Below are positions 41,275-50,154 of a stretch of DNA of 64,000 bases, piece by piece. Under the pieces are notes generated by a model that saw only the letters and a program-made list of their open reading frames with translations, was not told where the DNA came from and made no database searches. Each line of letters opens with the position of its first letter. Position 1 is the first letter of the stretch. Made by a program: the position numbers and the translations under genes. Source of the DNA: Bradyrhizobium sp. 139 (GTDB lineage Bacteria > Pseudomonadota > Alphaproteobacteria > Rhizobiales > Xanthobacteraceae); assembly GCF_023074175.1 (NCBI RefSeq), contig NZ_JADPKS010000107.1, positions 62,001-126,000 on the forward strand, written 5' to 3'.

Positions 41275-42728
41275 GTCCGAGGTCCCGGAATCGGGTTCTG
41301 CCACGGCAACTGGCGAACGTCTTCACCGCCCTGCACCTCGGACAGCGGCTTCACATAATCCATGTGCCCGCCGAGCGCGGCGTAGTCCGACAGCTTCATC
41401 GTGAACTCGATCGGCGCGACCAGCGCCGGCGTCGGCACATAGCCGAACGCGCCTGACGGCATCTGCGTCACATCGACCATGTAGGTGATGCCGCCGCCCG
41501 GCCAGACATAAACAGGCGCGCCGCCGCTGGTGACGCGCGTCAGCGCGTCCTTCACGGAGCGCGTCAGCCGCACCGGATTATCGGTGACACCGGCGCGCAG
41601 CGAGCCGCCGGCGCCGGCCATGAACAGCACCGTACACAGCGCCGGCTCGCAGTTTTCCTGGATGCGCTCGACCGAAAACTTCAAATCAGCGGGCATCTCG
41701 ATCTCGACCGGCTTCAAGGCTTCGTCGAGCACATAGTAAGACGAATGCTCGCCGGTCGTGGAGACCATCAGCATGGTCAAACCGGGTTTCGCCTCCTTGG
41801 CATCGAACGGCCCGAGAATCGCGAGCGGATCGGAGATATCTGTGCCGCCCCAGCCCGTGCCGGGATCGGCGACCTGGAAATAGCGGCCCGGCGTCGAACG
41901 GCGGCCCTTCATCTTGATGCCGGTGTCGGCGATGTCGAGCAGCTTGCCGGCCTGATGCTCCGAGAGCACGCCTGTGATGTGATCGTCGACGACGACGACC
42001 TCGTCGACCTTGCCGTGCCATTGCTTGGCGAACATGCCGATCGTCGCCGAGCCGCAGCCGACGCGCATGCGCTCTTCTTTCATGCCGTTGACGATCGGCG
42101 GCTGGCCGGCCTGCACCACCACGCTCGCGCCGCCGTCGATGGTGAGCTCGACCGCCTTGCAATTGGCGAGATCCATCAGCGTGTCGCAGGTGACGCGGCC
42201 CTCCTTCTTGGAGCCGCCGGTCAGATGATGCACGCCGCCGAGCGACAGCATCTGCGAACCGTATTCGCTGGTCGTGACATGACCGACCGCCTCACCCTGT
42301 GCGCGCACGGTCGCGGTCTCCGGCCCCAGATAGCGGTCGGTGTCGATCTTCACCTTGATTCCACAATAGGAGAAGATGCCTTCAGTAACGACTGTCACCA
42401 TGTCGACGCCGTCAACCTCCGCAGAGACGATGAACGGCGCCGGCTTGTAGTCGGGATAGGTCGTGCCCGCGCCGATAGCGGTGACGAAGGTCGAGGGCTC
42501 GTGGACGATCTTGCCGTCCCAATCTTCCGTGCGGCTGAACGGGACGAGCTTGCCGCCATGCGAGACAGTGCGCTCCAGGATCACATGTGGATCGACGCGG
42601 ACGAGCTTGCCGTCGTGGTTGGCATAGCGGTCGCAGGCGCCCGCAGCGCCCGGCTTGATGTAGCACATCACCGGACAGGCATCGCAGCGGATCTTGTCGG
42701 TGGCAGCGCTCGTCGTTTCAGTCACCAT
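41271..42728 (-). CDS. hnr: 6-hydroxynicotinate reductase
   Basis: A 485-residue iron-sulfur flavoprotein homologue of the Eubacterium barkeri enzyme that reduces 6-hydroxynicotinate to 1,4,5,6-tetrahydro-6-oxonicotinate with reduced ferredoxin. A cysteine cluster (C15-x2-C18-x3-C22-x9-C32, in RCDACPVMCYIKPGAAGACD) can hold a 4Fe-4S centre. Conserved Gly-rich stretches LSLGGVHHLTGGSKKEG and MRVGCGSATIGMFAKQWHGK follow. The start has a poor Shine-Dalgarno; ATG at 42755 is in frame but overlaps the operator. It heads the transport operon and is divergent from the hydroxylase genes. Confidence 0.85.
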   Translation of the reverse strand: MVTETTSAATDKIRCDACPVMCYIKPGAAGACDRYANHDGKLVRVDPHVILERTVSHGGKLVPFSRTEDWDGKIVHEPSTFVTAIGAGTTYPDYKPAPFIVSAEVDGVDMVTVVTEGIFSYCGIKVKIDTDRYLGPETATVRAQGEAVGHVTTSEYGSQMLSLGGVHHLTGGSKKEGRVTCDTLMDLANCKAVELTIDGGASVVVQAGQPPIVNGMKEERMRVGCGSATIGMFAKQWHGKVDEVVVVDDHITGVLSEHQAGKLLDIADTGIKMKGRRSTPGRYFQVADPGTGWGGTDISDPLAILGPFDAKEAKPGLTMLMVSTTGEHSSYYVLDEALKPVEIEMPADLKFSVERIQENCEPALCTVLFMAGAGGSLRAGVTDNPVRLTRSVKDALTRVTSGGAPVYVWPGGGITYMVDVTQMPSGAFGYVPTPALVAPIEFTMKLSDYAALGGHMDYVKPLSEVQGGEDVRQLPWQNPIPGPRT

Positions 42729-42755
42729 GTGCAAGCCGGCGGACACTGCGGTTAT

Positions 42756-42771
42756 CATTCGTATACGAACG
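42756..42771. promoter_or_regulatory. 16-bp palindromic operator, copy 2 (hnr promoter)
   Basis: CATTCGTATACGAACG holds a perfect 12-bp palindrome TTCGTATACGAA (42758-42769) 28 bases before the reductase ATG. On the minus strand a TTGACA lies about 30 bases upstream, placing the site at or just after the transcription start, as expected for a repressor. Confidence 0.75.
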
Positions 42772-42907
42772 ATGGTGCGCGCGCTCCTGATGACTGTCAA
42801 GCGGCGGTACGGGCGAAAAGGCGCCGCTGCCGAATAAACCCTCATTTGCCTCCCCGCCCTGTCCACAAAGCGAGCAATCGCGTTGCACTGCGGCATGCCG
42901 GCTTGCA

Positions 42908-42923
42908 CGTTTGTGTACAAACG
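42908..42923. promoter_or_regulatory. 16-bp palindromic operator, copy 3 (nicotinate hydroxylase promoter)
   Basis: CGTTTGTGTACAAACG has perfect 7-bp arms around GT, 55 bases before the ATG of the iron-sulfur subunit. It follows the same pattern as the copies at 33103 and 42756. Confidence 0.72.
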
Positions 42924-42978
42924 GTATCGTCGCGACGTACAATTCTGCAAAGCTCCGGCCGCGGACTTGGGAAAGAGG

Positions 42979-43461
42979 ATGACGCACACACCGATCCGGC
43001 TCACCGTGAACGGCAAAACCCAAGAGATCACGGCCGCGCCGCAGACGCCGCTGCTCTATGTGCTGCGCAACGATCTCGCGCTCAACGGCCCTAAATACGG
43101 CTGCGGCCTCGGCGAATGCGGCACCTGCACTGTCCTGATCGACGGCGCTGCCGCACGCTCTTGCGTCATCCCGATCAGCGGTTGCGCCGGGCGCGACATC
43201 GTGACGCTCGAAGGGCTCGGCACCCGCGATAAGCCTGATGTCGTGCAGCAGGCCTTCATCGACGAGCAGGCCGCGCAATGTGGCTATTGTCTCAACGGCA
43301 TGATCATGACCACCAAGGCGCTGCTGGCGATCAACTCCCGGCCGACCGAGCAGGAGGCGCTGGCGGCGCTGCGCTACAATCTCTGCCGCTGCGGCACGCA
43401 TGTCGAGATCCTGCGCGCCGTGATGCGCGCATCGGGCCAGCTCACTGAGGCCGCGGATTGA
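42979..43461 (+). CDS. nicotinate hydroxylase small subunit, 2x[2Fe-2S] (NicA-like)
   Basis: A 160-residue iron-sulfur subunit of the xanthine oxidase family. The plant-type cluster uses Cys42, 47, 50 and 62 (GCGLGECGTCTVL), the second cluster Cys101, 104, 136 and 138 (QCGYC and CRCG). AAGAGG precedes the ATG. It overlaps the large subunit by ATGA. With that subunit it should hydroxylate nicotinate to 6-hydroxynicotinate, passing electrons to the c-type haems. Confidence 0.92.
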   Translation: MTHTPIRLTVNGKTQEITAAPQTPLLYVLRNDLALNGPKYGCGLGECGTCTVLIDGAAARSCVIPISGCAGRDIVTLEGLGTRDKPDVVQQAFIDEQAAQCGYCLNGMIMTTKALLAINSRPTEQEALAALRYNLCRCGTHVEILRAVMRASGQLTEAAD

Positions 43462-46400
43462 TGGCCTCCCCGCATCCGAACGGAGCGGAGCGGCCATCCG
43501 GTTCGCTCGTCGTCGTCCGCACGGTGGACGAGTGCACATCCGAGACCTTTGTCCGCATCACCGCCGACGGCTCGGTCAGCGCCTATAACGGCCATGTCGA
43601 TCTCGGTACCGGCATTCGCACGGCGCTCGGCCAGATCGTCGCCGAGGAGCTCGACGTCTCCTTTGCGCGCGTCGTGGTCGTGCTCGGCGACACCGCAATG
43701 GTGCCGAACCAGGGCCCTACGATCGCGAGCGAGACCGTCCAGATTACGGCCGTTCCCCTGCGCAAGGCCGCAGCGCAGGCGCGTCACTTTCTGATCGCGC
43801 GCGCGGCCGAGCGGCTGGAGCTGCCGGAGGCCGACCTTGGGATCGAGGACGGCCTCGTCCGCGGGCATAACCGCAGCGTCAGCTATGGCGAGTTGATCGG
43901 CAGCGAGACCATTCGCCTCGAGCTTGCGGACGACGTCGCCCTCAAGCCCGTCGGCGAATACGCCATCGTGGGCCAATCCGTGCCGCGCGTCGATCTGCCG
44001 GCCAAGGCGACGGGCGAGCTGATCTTCGTGCACGACATCCGCGTGCCCGGCATGCTGCACGGCCGCGTCGTGCGCCCGCCCTATGCCGGCGTCGATGCGG
44101 GGTCGTTCGTCGGCACCAGCCTGATTGCGGTCGATGAGTCCTCGGTGCGTGACATTCCCGGCATCATTGCCGTCGTGCGCATCGGCGATTTCGTCGGCGT
44201 GGTCGCCGAGCGCGAGGAGAATGCGATCCGCGCGGCGGAGCAGCTCGCGGTGAGCTGGAAGTCGACGCCGGCGCTTGCCAATCTCGCCGATCTCGAGACC
44301 GCGCTGCGTGCCAATCCGTCGGCGCCGCGTACCCTGATCGACAAGGGCGACGTCACCGCGGCAATCGCCGGCGCCGCCAAGCCGATGCCGCGCACCTATG
44401 TGTGGCCGTACCAGATGCACGCCTCGATCGGCCCGTCCTGCGCGGTCGCCGATTTCCAGGACGGCAACATCCGCGTCTGGTCCGGCACGCAGAATCCGCA
44501 TGTGCTGCGCGGCGATCTTGCGCTCTTGATGGAGCGGCCGGAAAGCGAGATCGAGGTGATCCGGCTGGAGGCTGCCGGCTGCTACGGCCGTAACTGCGCC
44601 GACGACGTCACCGCGGATGCGCTTCTGCTGTCGCGTGCGGTCGGCCGGCCCGTGCGCGTGCAGCTGACGCGCGAGCAGGAGCACGCTTGGGAGCCCAAGG
44701 GCGCCGCGCAGCTCATCGACGTCAATGGCGGGTTGAACGCCGACGGCAGCGTCGCTGGTTACGATCTCGCCACGCGCTATCCGTCGAACGCAGCACCGAC
44801 GCTGGCGCTCCTGCTGACGGGGCGGATGTCGCCGGAACCGGCGGTGCTCCAGATGGGCGACCGCACCGCGATCCCGCCCTACGATTACGACCACATGCGC
44901 GTCGTCGCCCACGACATGGCGCCGATCGTGCGCGCCTCCTGGTTCCGGGGTGTCTCGGCCCTGCCGAACACCTTTGCGCATGAATCCTATATCGACGAGG
45001 CTGCGACCGAGGCCGGTGTCGATCCCATCGAATACCGCCTGCGCTATCTCAGAGACCAGCGCGCCGTCGATCTCGTCAACGCGGTGGCCGAACGCGCGGG
45101 CTGGAGGCCACGACCGGTTCGCGAGGAGAAAGATGGCGAGGTCGTGCACGGGCGCGGCTTTGCCTATGCGCTCTATGTCCACAGCAAGTTTCCCGGCTAT
45201 GGCGCGGCGTGGTCGGCCTGGGTCGCCGACGTCGCGGTGAACAAGTCCACCGGCGACGTCAGCGTCACGCGCGTCGTCGCGGGGCAGGACTCCGGGTTGA
45301 TGATCAATCCGGACGGCGTGCGCCACCAGATCCACGGCAACGTCATCCAGTCCACCAGCCGCGCGTTGATGGAAGAAGTGTCGTTCGAGCGCGGCGCAGT
45401 GGCAGCGCGCGAATGGGGCGCCTATCCGATCATCCCCTTCCCCGACGTACCCATGATCGACGTGCTGATGCTGCCGCGTCAGGACCAGCCGCCGCTCGGC
45501 GTCGGCGAGTCCGCCTCGGTCCCGAGCGCGGCGGCGATTGCGAACGCAATCTTCGATGCCACCGGCGTGCGCTTCCGCGAGCCGCCGTTCACGCCCGCGC
45601 GCATCCTGAGAGGGTTGCATGGCGATGCATCGGCGATGCCGCAGGCCCTGCCCGCGCCCGCAGCGTCGCCGCCGTCTCGCATCTGGCAAAATCCGTTCGC
45701 CAAACGCGCCGGCGTCTTCGCGACCATTGCGGCTGTCTGCACTGCTGCGATCGGAATCGGCGCAGCGCTCCTGCCCGGTCGCGCCATCGCGCCGATCGCA
45801 CGACCCGATGCATCGGTCTATTCCACAGCGACCATCGCACGCGGCCAGCAACTGGCAGCGCTCGGCAATTGCGCGGAGTGCCACACCACGACCGGCGGCG
45901 CCCTCAACGCCGGCGGCCGCGCGCTTCAGACGCCGTTCGGAACGATCTACAGCACCAACATCACGCCTGACGTTGCGACCGGAATCGGCGCCTGGTCCTA
46001 TCCGGCGTTCGAACGCGCGATGCGCGACGGGCTGCATCGCGATGGACGGCAGCTCTATCCCGCCTTCCCCTACACGCACTTTTCGAAGACTGATGATGCC
46101 GACATGCAGGCGCTCTACGCCTACCTGATGGCGCAGCCTTCGGTGCGCGCGCCAGCGCCGGCGAATACGCTCGCCTTCCCGTTCAATCTGCGCCCGCTGC
46201 TCGCGGGCTGGAATGCGCTGTTTCATCGGACGCGCGAGTTCAAGCCCGATCCCGCCCAATCCGAGCTGTGGAATCGCGGCGCCTATCTGATCGAGAGCGT
46301 CGGCCATTGCAGCGCGTGTCATTCGCCGCGCAACGCGCTCGGTGCGGAGCAGCGCGACGCCTATCTCGCCGGCGGCTTTGCCGAGGGCTGGGAAGCGCCG

Positions 46401-46985
46401 CCGCTGACCTCGCTCTCGCACGCGCCGATCCCGTGGACCGAGGACGAGCTTTTCGCATATTTGCGCACCGGCCATTCGCGCTATCATGGCGTCGCGGCCG
46501 GCCCGATGGCGCCTATCGTCAGGGACCTCAAAGCCCTGCCCGATCCCGATATTCGCGCGATGGCCGTCTATCTCAACTCGTTCAACGACACGCGCGATAC
46601 GCACGGCCAAGATGCACTTGCCGCAAAGCTTGAGAGCGCGACGCAAGTCACGGTGGCGTCCTCCACCGGCGCGCGGCTCTATCAGGGCGCGTGCGCCGTC
46701 TGCCACGAGGTCGGCGGTCTGCCGCTGTTCGGCAGCCGGCCCTCGCTGGCGCTCAACAGCAATCTGCATAGTGCATTGCCGGACAATCTCGTGCAGGTCG
46801 TCCTGCACGGCATCGCCGAGCCCGTCTCCAGCGATCTCGGCTACATGCCCGCCTTCAAGAGCAGCATGAGCGATGCGCAGGTCGAGGAGCTCATCGCCTT
46901 CCTGCGCAAGCAGTTCGCACCGGACAAGCCGGCGTGGACCGGCGTGCGCGAGACGATCGCGCGCCTCCGTACCTCAGCACACTAG
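43458..46985 (+). CDS. nicotinate hydroxylase large subunit: molybdopterin domain fused to tri-haem cytochrome c (NicB-like)
   Basis: A 1175-residue fusion. Residues 1-725 are the molybdopterin-binding subunit (VDLGTGIRTALGQIVAEELD, ARSNAxx-like SWFRGVSALPNTFAHESYID, GVGESASVPSAAAIANAIFD). A membrane helix at about 752-774 is followed by three c-type haem sites, CAECH (Cys805), CSACH (Cys951) and CAVCH (Cys1079). Size and order match NicB of Pseudomonas putida. Electrons from nicotinate would go through the haems to the respiratory chain, so no FAD subunit is needed. Related isoquinoline and aldehyde oxidoreductases share this plan; context favours nicotinate. Confidence 0.88.
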   Translation: MMASPHPNGAERPSGSLVVVRTVDECTSETFVRITADGSVSAYNGHVDLGTGIRTALGQIVAEELDVSFARVVVVLGDTAMVPNQGPTIASETVQITAVPLRKAAAQARHFLIARAAERLELPEADLGIEDGLVRGHNRSVSYGELIGSETIRLELADDVALKPVGEYAIVGQSVPRVDLPAKATGELIFVHDIRVPGMLHGRVVRPPYAGVDAGSFVGTSLIAVDESSVRDIPGIIAVVRIGDFVGVVAEREENAIRAAEQLAVSWKSTPALANLADLETALRANPSAPRTLIDKGDVTAAIAGAAKPMPRTYVWPYQMHASIGPSCAVADFQDGNIRVWSGTQNPHVLRGDLALLMERPESEIEVIRLEAAGCYGRNCADDVTADALLLSRAVGRPVRVQLTREQEHAWEPKGAAQLIDVNGGLNADGSVAGYDLATRYPSNAAPTLALLLTGRMSPEPAVLQMGDRTAIPPYDYDHMRVVAHDMAPIVRASWFRGVSALPNTFAHESYIDEAATEAGVDPIEYRLRYLRDQRAVDLVNAVAERAGWRPRPVREEKDGEVVHGRGFAYALYVHSKFPGYGAAWSAWVADVAVNKSTGDVSVTRVVAGQDSGLMINPDGVRHQIHGNVIQSTSRALMEEVSFERGAVAAREWGAYPIIPFPDVPMIDVLMLPRQDQPPLGVGESASVPSAAAIANAIFDATGVRFREPPFTPARILRGLHGDASAMPQALPAPAASPPSRIWQNPFAKRAGVFATIAAVCTAAIGIGAALLPGRAIAPIARPDASVYSTATIARGQQLAALGNCAECHTTTGGALNAGGRALQTPFGTIYSTNITPDVATGIGAWSYPAFERAMRDGLHRDGRQLYPAFPYTHFSKTDDADMQALYAYLMAQPSVRAPAPANTLAFPFNLRPLLAGWNALFHRTREFKPDPAQSELWNRGAYLIESVGHCSACHSPRNALGAEQRDAYLAGGFAEGWEAPPLTSLSHAPIPWTEDELFAYLRTGHSRYHGVAAGPMAPIVRDLKALPDPDIRAMAVYLNSFNDTRDTHGQDALAAKLESATQVTVASSTGARLYQGACAVCHEVGGLPLFGSRPSLALNSNLHSALPDNLVQVVLHGIAEPVSSDLGYMPAFKSSMSDAQVEELIAFLRKQFAPDKPAWTGVRETIARLRTSAH

Positions 46986-47950
46986 GCGTGCTTCTTCACT
47001 TCCACCGGCGGCGTGCCGTGCGTGTGGAAGGATTCGATCGTCTTCAGGCCCCAGGCCTGGCCCTTCTTGCGCTCCTCCTCGGTCCACACGATCGGTTTCC
47101 AGTCGGGCGCCAGGATGAGGCGCGCGCCGGCGTTGGCCACTTCGACACGGTTGCCGCCGGGCTCATAGACATAGAGGAAGAAGGTCTGCTGGATCGCGTG
47201 CTTGTGCGGGCCGGTCTCGATGTACACGCCGTTCTCCAGGAAGATGTCCGCGGCGCGAAGAATCTCCTCGCGGCTGTCGAGCGCGTAGGTGACGTGGTGG
47301 AAGCGGCCGGCTGTGCCGGAGTGGTCAAGCGAATAGGCGAAATCGTAGCTCTTGTTCGACATCGTCAGCCACATCGCAGCTTCCCGCCCGTCGTTGAGCA
47401 CGATCTGCTCGGTGAGGCGGCAGCCGAGATAGTTCTCGAAGAACTCGCGGTTGGCCTTGATGTCGACGGCGAGGCAGTTGAGATGGTCGAGACGGCGAAC
47501 GTTGACGCCGCGCGCCGGAAAACGCTGCGCCTGGTTCTTCAGCGCGGGCTTCAGCTCCGGCGGCGGCTGGTACCATTCGGTCTCGTAATAGAGCTCGACG
47601 ATATGGCCGTCGGGATCGCGGCAGCGGAAGGTCGGGCCCTGCCCCATATCGCCGTCGATCCAGCCGATGCCGAAGCCGGAGCCCTTCAGCGCGGTAACGC
47701 GGCGCTCCAGCGCCTGCTGGCTGCGCGCGCGCAGCGCCATGTGCTCCATGCCTGACGTCTTCGACGCCGTTAGCTTGAGCGAATAGCGCTCGTAATCGTC
47801 CCAGCCGCGCAAATAAACCGACTCGCCTTGTCGCCCGCTCACGGTCATGCCCATGACGTCGACGAAGAATTTCAGGCTCTCATCGGGCTTCGGCGTCAGC
47901 ATCTCCATGTGGCCGAGATGAGCGAGATCGAGGTTCGGTTCGGGCTGCAT
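46982..47950 (-). CDS. type I extradiol (VOC) ring-cleavage dioxygenase
   Basis: A 322-residue enzyme of two VOC domains. The active domain offers metal ligands in LDHLNCLAVD (His), FHHVTYALD (His) and GGNRVEVAN (Glu). The N-terminal domain has LAHLGHMEMLTP. The match is to catechol/homoprotocatechuate 2,3-dioxygenases, which open dihydroxylated rings with Fe(II). Its promoter region shares the TetR block seen at 24208, which suggests that it provides the ring opening missing from the 19-25 kb operon. Its stop overlaps the NicB stop in CTAG. Confidence 0.87.
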   Translation of the reverse strand: MQPEPNLDLAHLGHMEMLTPKPDESLKFFVDVMGMTVSGRQGESVYLRGWDDYERYSLKLTASKTSGMEHMALRARSQQALERRVTALKGSGFGIGWIDGDMGQGPTFRCRDPDGHIVELYYETEWYQPPPELKPALKNQAQRFPARGVNVRRLDHLNCLAVDIKANREFFENYLGCRLTEQIVLNDGREAAMWLTMSNKSYDFAYSLDHSGTAGRFHHVTYALDSREEILRAADIFLENGVYIETGPHKHAIQQTFFLYVYEPGGNRVEVANAGARLILAPDWKPIVWTEEERKKGQAWGLKTIESFHTHGTPPVEVKKHA

Positions 47951-48058
47951 GCTTTCCTCCAGGCGTGGCTGCGATCCGCCGGACCGGATCGCGCAATCGG
48001 ACGCAAGGCTGCAAACGCGCTCAGGTGTCCGGGGGCGGCAACTCAGGCCGCCGACTAA

Positions 48059-48076
48059 TTTGTACTAATGTACAAA
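48059..48076. promoter_or_regulatory. TetR operator palindrome, copy B (dioxygenase promoter)
   Basis: TTTGTACTAATGTACAAA repeats the operator at 24208-24225 with the same 7-bp arms. The conserved stretch continues to 48097 (AGGTCTCGTCAACAAA), including the TTGACG read on the minus strand, so operator and promoter were duplicated together. It lies 109 bases upstream of the dioxygenase ATG. Confidence 0.75.
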
Positions 48077-48097
48077 TGATTAGGTCTCGTCAACAAA

Positions 48098-48374
48098 TCA
48101 AAAACATCGCCGCCGGAGCGAATGACGCACCATCCAAGACCTCAACCCATCCCCGGAATGACGGACCGACTGGCCCGAATGGTAAAATCTTCCTTAAGCA
48201 CTCTCGGGCCCGCCGGCCCCGAAAAGCAGCATTTCCGGCCGCTTCCGCCTGGAAGTATGCATTGGGAACAAACCTCGCGCCTGAATTATCGCGGATTTAA
48301 CGTAGCACCCGCCCCCGCCGCTTAACCGTTTGTGCAGCGGCGGCCGCGCATAGTCTGGGCAAAGCCCCTCGCTC
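48098..48374. other. intergenic, no gene supported
   Basis: Between the dioxygenase promoter block and the HerA-like gene. No open frame with a ribosome-binding site, no repeat family member, no hairpin with a U-tract was seen. It presumably holds the HerA promoter. Confidence 0.45.
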
Positions 48375-50129
48375 TTGTCAGGTTCATCCATCGTGACATC
48401 TTTTGGACGCGTGATTTCGGTACGCGGGTCGCTCGCCCGGGTCGGGCTAATGGCAGACAGCCGGACGTCGGTCTCGGAAGTTCGGGCCACCGTCGGCCGT
48501 TTCGTCAGCATTCGCTGCGCCAGTTCGGTCATCGTCGCCATGATCACCGAGGTGTCCTGCGAGAACCTCTCGAGCTCCGACTACATCGCCATCGCGTCGG
48601 TCGACCTGCTCGGCGAAATTCTCAATGCCGCGGACAAGGCCAAATTTCAGCGCGGCGTCACCAACTATCCCACCATCGGCGACGCGGTCGACCTGATCAC
48701 AAGCCAGGAGCTGCGCACGATCTACGCGCCGACCGGCTCGGACCAGATCAACGTCGGCTTCCTCCAGCAGGACCGCTCGGTTATCGCCTATGTCGACATC
48801 GAGGAAATGCTGTCCAAGCACTTCGCGGTGCTGGGATCGACCGGCGTCGGCAAATCGACGGGCGTGTCGCTGCTGCTCAACGAGATCCTGAAGGCGCGGC
48901 CGAACCTGCGCATCTTCCTGCTCGACGTCCACAACGAATATGGCCGCTGCTTCGGCGACCGCGCGCTGGTGCTCAACCCGCGGAACCTGAAGCTGCCGTT
49001 CTGGCTGTTCAACTTCGAAGAGATCGTCGACGTGCTGTTCGGCGGCCGCGCCGGCGTGCCCGAGGAACTCGACATCCTCGCCGAGGTGATCCCGCTCGCC
49101 AAGGGCGTCTACACCCAGTACCAGAACGCCGATCGTATCGGCCTCAAGCGTATCGATCCCAAGCAGGTCGGCTACACCGTCGACACGCCGGTGCCGTACC
49201 GCCTCGTCGACCTGATGTCGCTGATCGACGAACGCATGGGCAAGCTCGAGAACCGCTCCTCGCGCATCATCTATCACAAACTGATCTCGCGCATCGAGGC
49301 CGTGCGCAACGACCCGCGCTACGCCTTCATGTTCGACAACGCCAATGTCGGCGGCGACACCATGGCCGAGGTGATCAGCCTTCTGTTCCGCCTGCCCGCC
49401 AACGGCAAGCCGATGACGGTGATGCAGCTCGCCGGCTTCCCGGCCGAGGTCATCGACTCCGTCGTCTCGGTGCTGTGCCGCATGGCCTTCGACTTCGGCC
49501 TGTGGAGCGACGGCGTCTCACCGATGCTGTTCGTCTGCGAAGAGGCCCACCGTTACGCCTCCGCCGATCGCAATGTCGGCTTCGGGCCGACCCGCAAGGC
49601 GGTGTCGCGCATCGCCAAGGAAGGCCGCAAATACGGCGTCTATCTCGGCCTCATCACGCAGCGCCCCGCAGAGCTCGACGCCACCATCATCTCCCAGTGC
49701 AACACGCTGTTCACGATGCGTCTTGCCAACGAGCGCGACCAGGCGCTGCTCCGCGCTGCGGTATCGGATGCGGCCGCGAACCTGCTGTCCTTCGTGCCAT
49801 CGCTCGGCACCCGCGAAGTGCTGGCGTTCGGCGAAGGCGTCGCGCTGCCGACCCGGCTGCGCTTCAAGGAGGTGCCGCCGCATCAGCTGCCGCGCGGCGA
49901 AGCCACCATCAGCAGCGTGCCCTCGGTCACCTCCGGTCACGACATGCATTTCGTCGGCGCCGTGCTCGAGCGCTGGCGCGGCGCCACCTCGCAGCGCGAC
50001 GTGCCGAACGATCCGGTGTTCTCGGCGCCGCCCGCGAAGACGCTCTCCACTGCCGAAGCGCCGATGCTGCAGCCATCGATGGGTCTCGACCCCGACCGCT
50101 TCTCGCTGCTGAAGAAGCCGCTGCGGTAA
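48375..50129 (+). CDS. HerA-like (DUF87) AAA+ ATPase
   Basis: A 584-residue ATPase of the HerA/FtsK superfamily. Residues 1-110 form the HAS-barrel; Walker A is GSTGVGKST (near 154-162); the Walker B is MLFVCEEAHRYAS near 380; GLITQRPAEL carries the sensor/arginine-type segment. HerA proteins pump DNA during end processing, with NurA; no nurA gene is present, and bacterial orphans of this kind have other uses. The start is unclear: a TTG at 48375 gives MSGSSIVTSFGR, a GTG at 48393 is possible. Confidence 0.85.
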   Translation: MSGSSIVTSFGRVISVRGSLARVGLMADSRTSVSEVRATVGRFVSIRCASSVIVAMITEVSCENLSSSDYIAIASVDLLGEILNAADKAKFQRGVTNYPTIGDAVDLITSQELRTIYAPTGSDQINVGFLQQDRSVIAYVDIEEMLSKHFAVLGSTGVGKSTGVSLLLNEILKARPNLRIFLLDVHNEYGRCFGDRALVLNPRNLKLPFWLFNFEEIVDVLFGGRAGVPEELDILAEVIPLAKGVYTQYQNADRIGLKRIDPKQVGYTVDTPVPYRLVDLMSLIDERMGKLENRSSRIIYHKLISRIEAVRNDPRYAFMFDNANVGGDTMAEVISLLFRLPANGKPMTVMQLAGFPAEVIDSVVSVLCRMAFDFGLWSDGVSPMLFVCEEAHRYASADRNVGFGPTRKAVSRIAKEGRKYGVYLGLITQRPAELDATIISQCNTLFTMRLANERDQALLRAAVSDAAANLLSFVPSLGTREVLAFGEGVALPTRLRFKEVPPHQLPRGEATISSVPSVTSGHDMHFVGAVLERWRGATSQRDVPNDPVFSAPPAKTLSTAEAPMLQPSMGLDPDRFSLLKKPLR

Positions 50130-50154
50130 AGCCGCGCTCGCGCCTCGAGCACAC

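Noticed and set aside
43374-46808. 1144-codon open frame antisense to the hydroxylase large subunit
   Set aside because: It mirrors the high-GC third-position pattern of the sense gene, has no recognisable domain or ribosome-binding site, and the sense frame has clear haem and molybdopterin motifs.
48375-50129. HerA-like ATPase as part of an antiphage or DNA-repair system
   Set aside because: No nurA, sir2 or other known partner gene is adjacent; the neighbours are an unrelated peroxidase-like gene and a dioxygenase.
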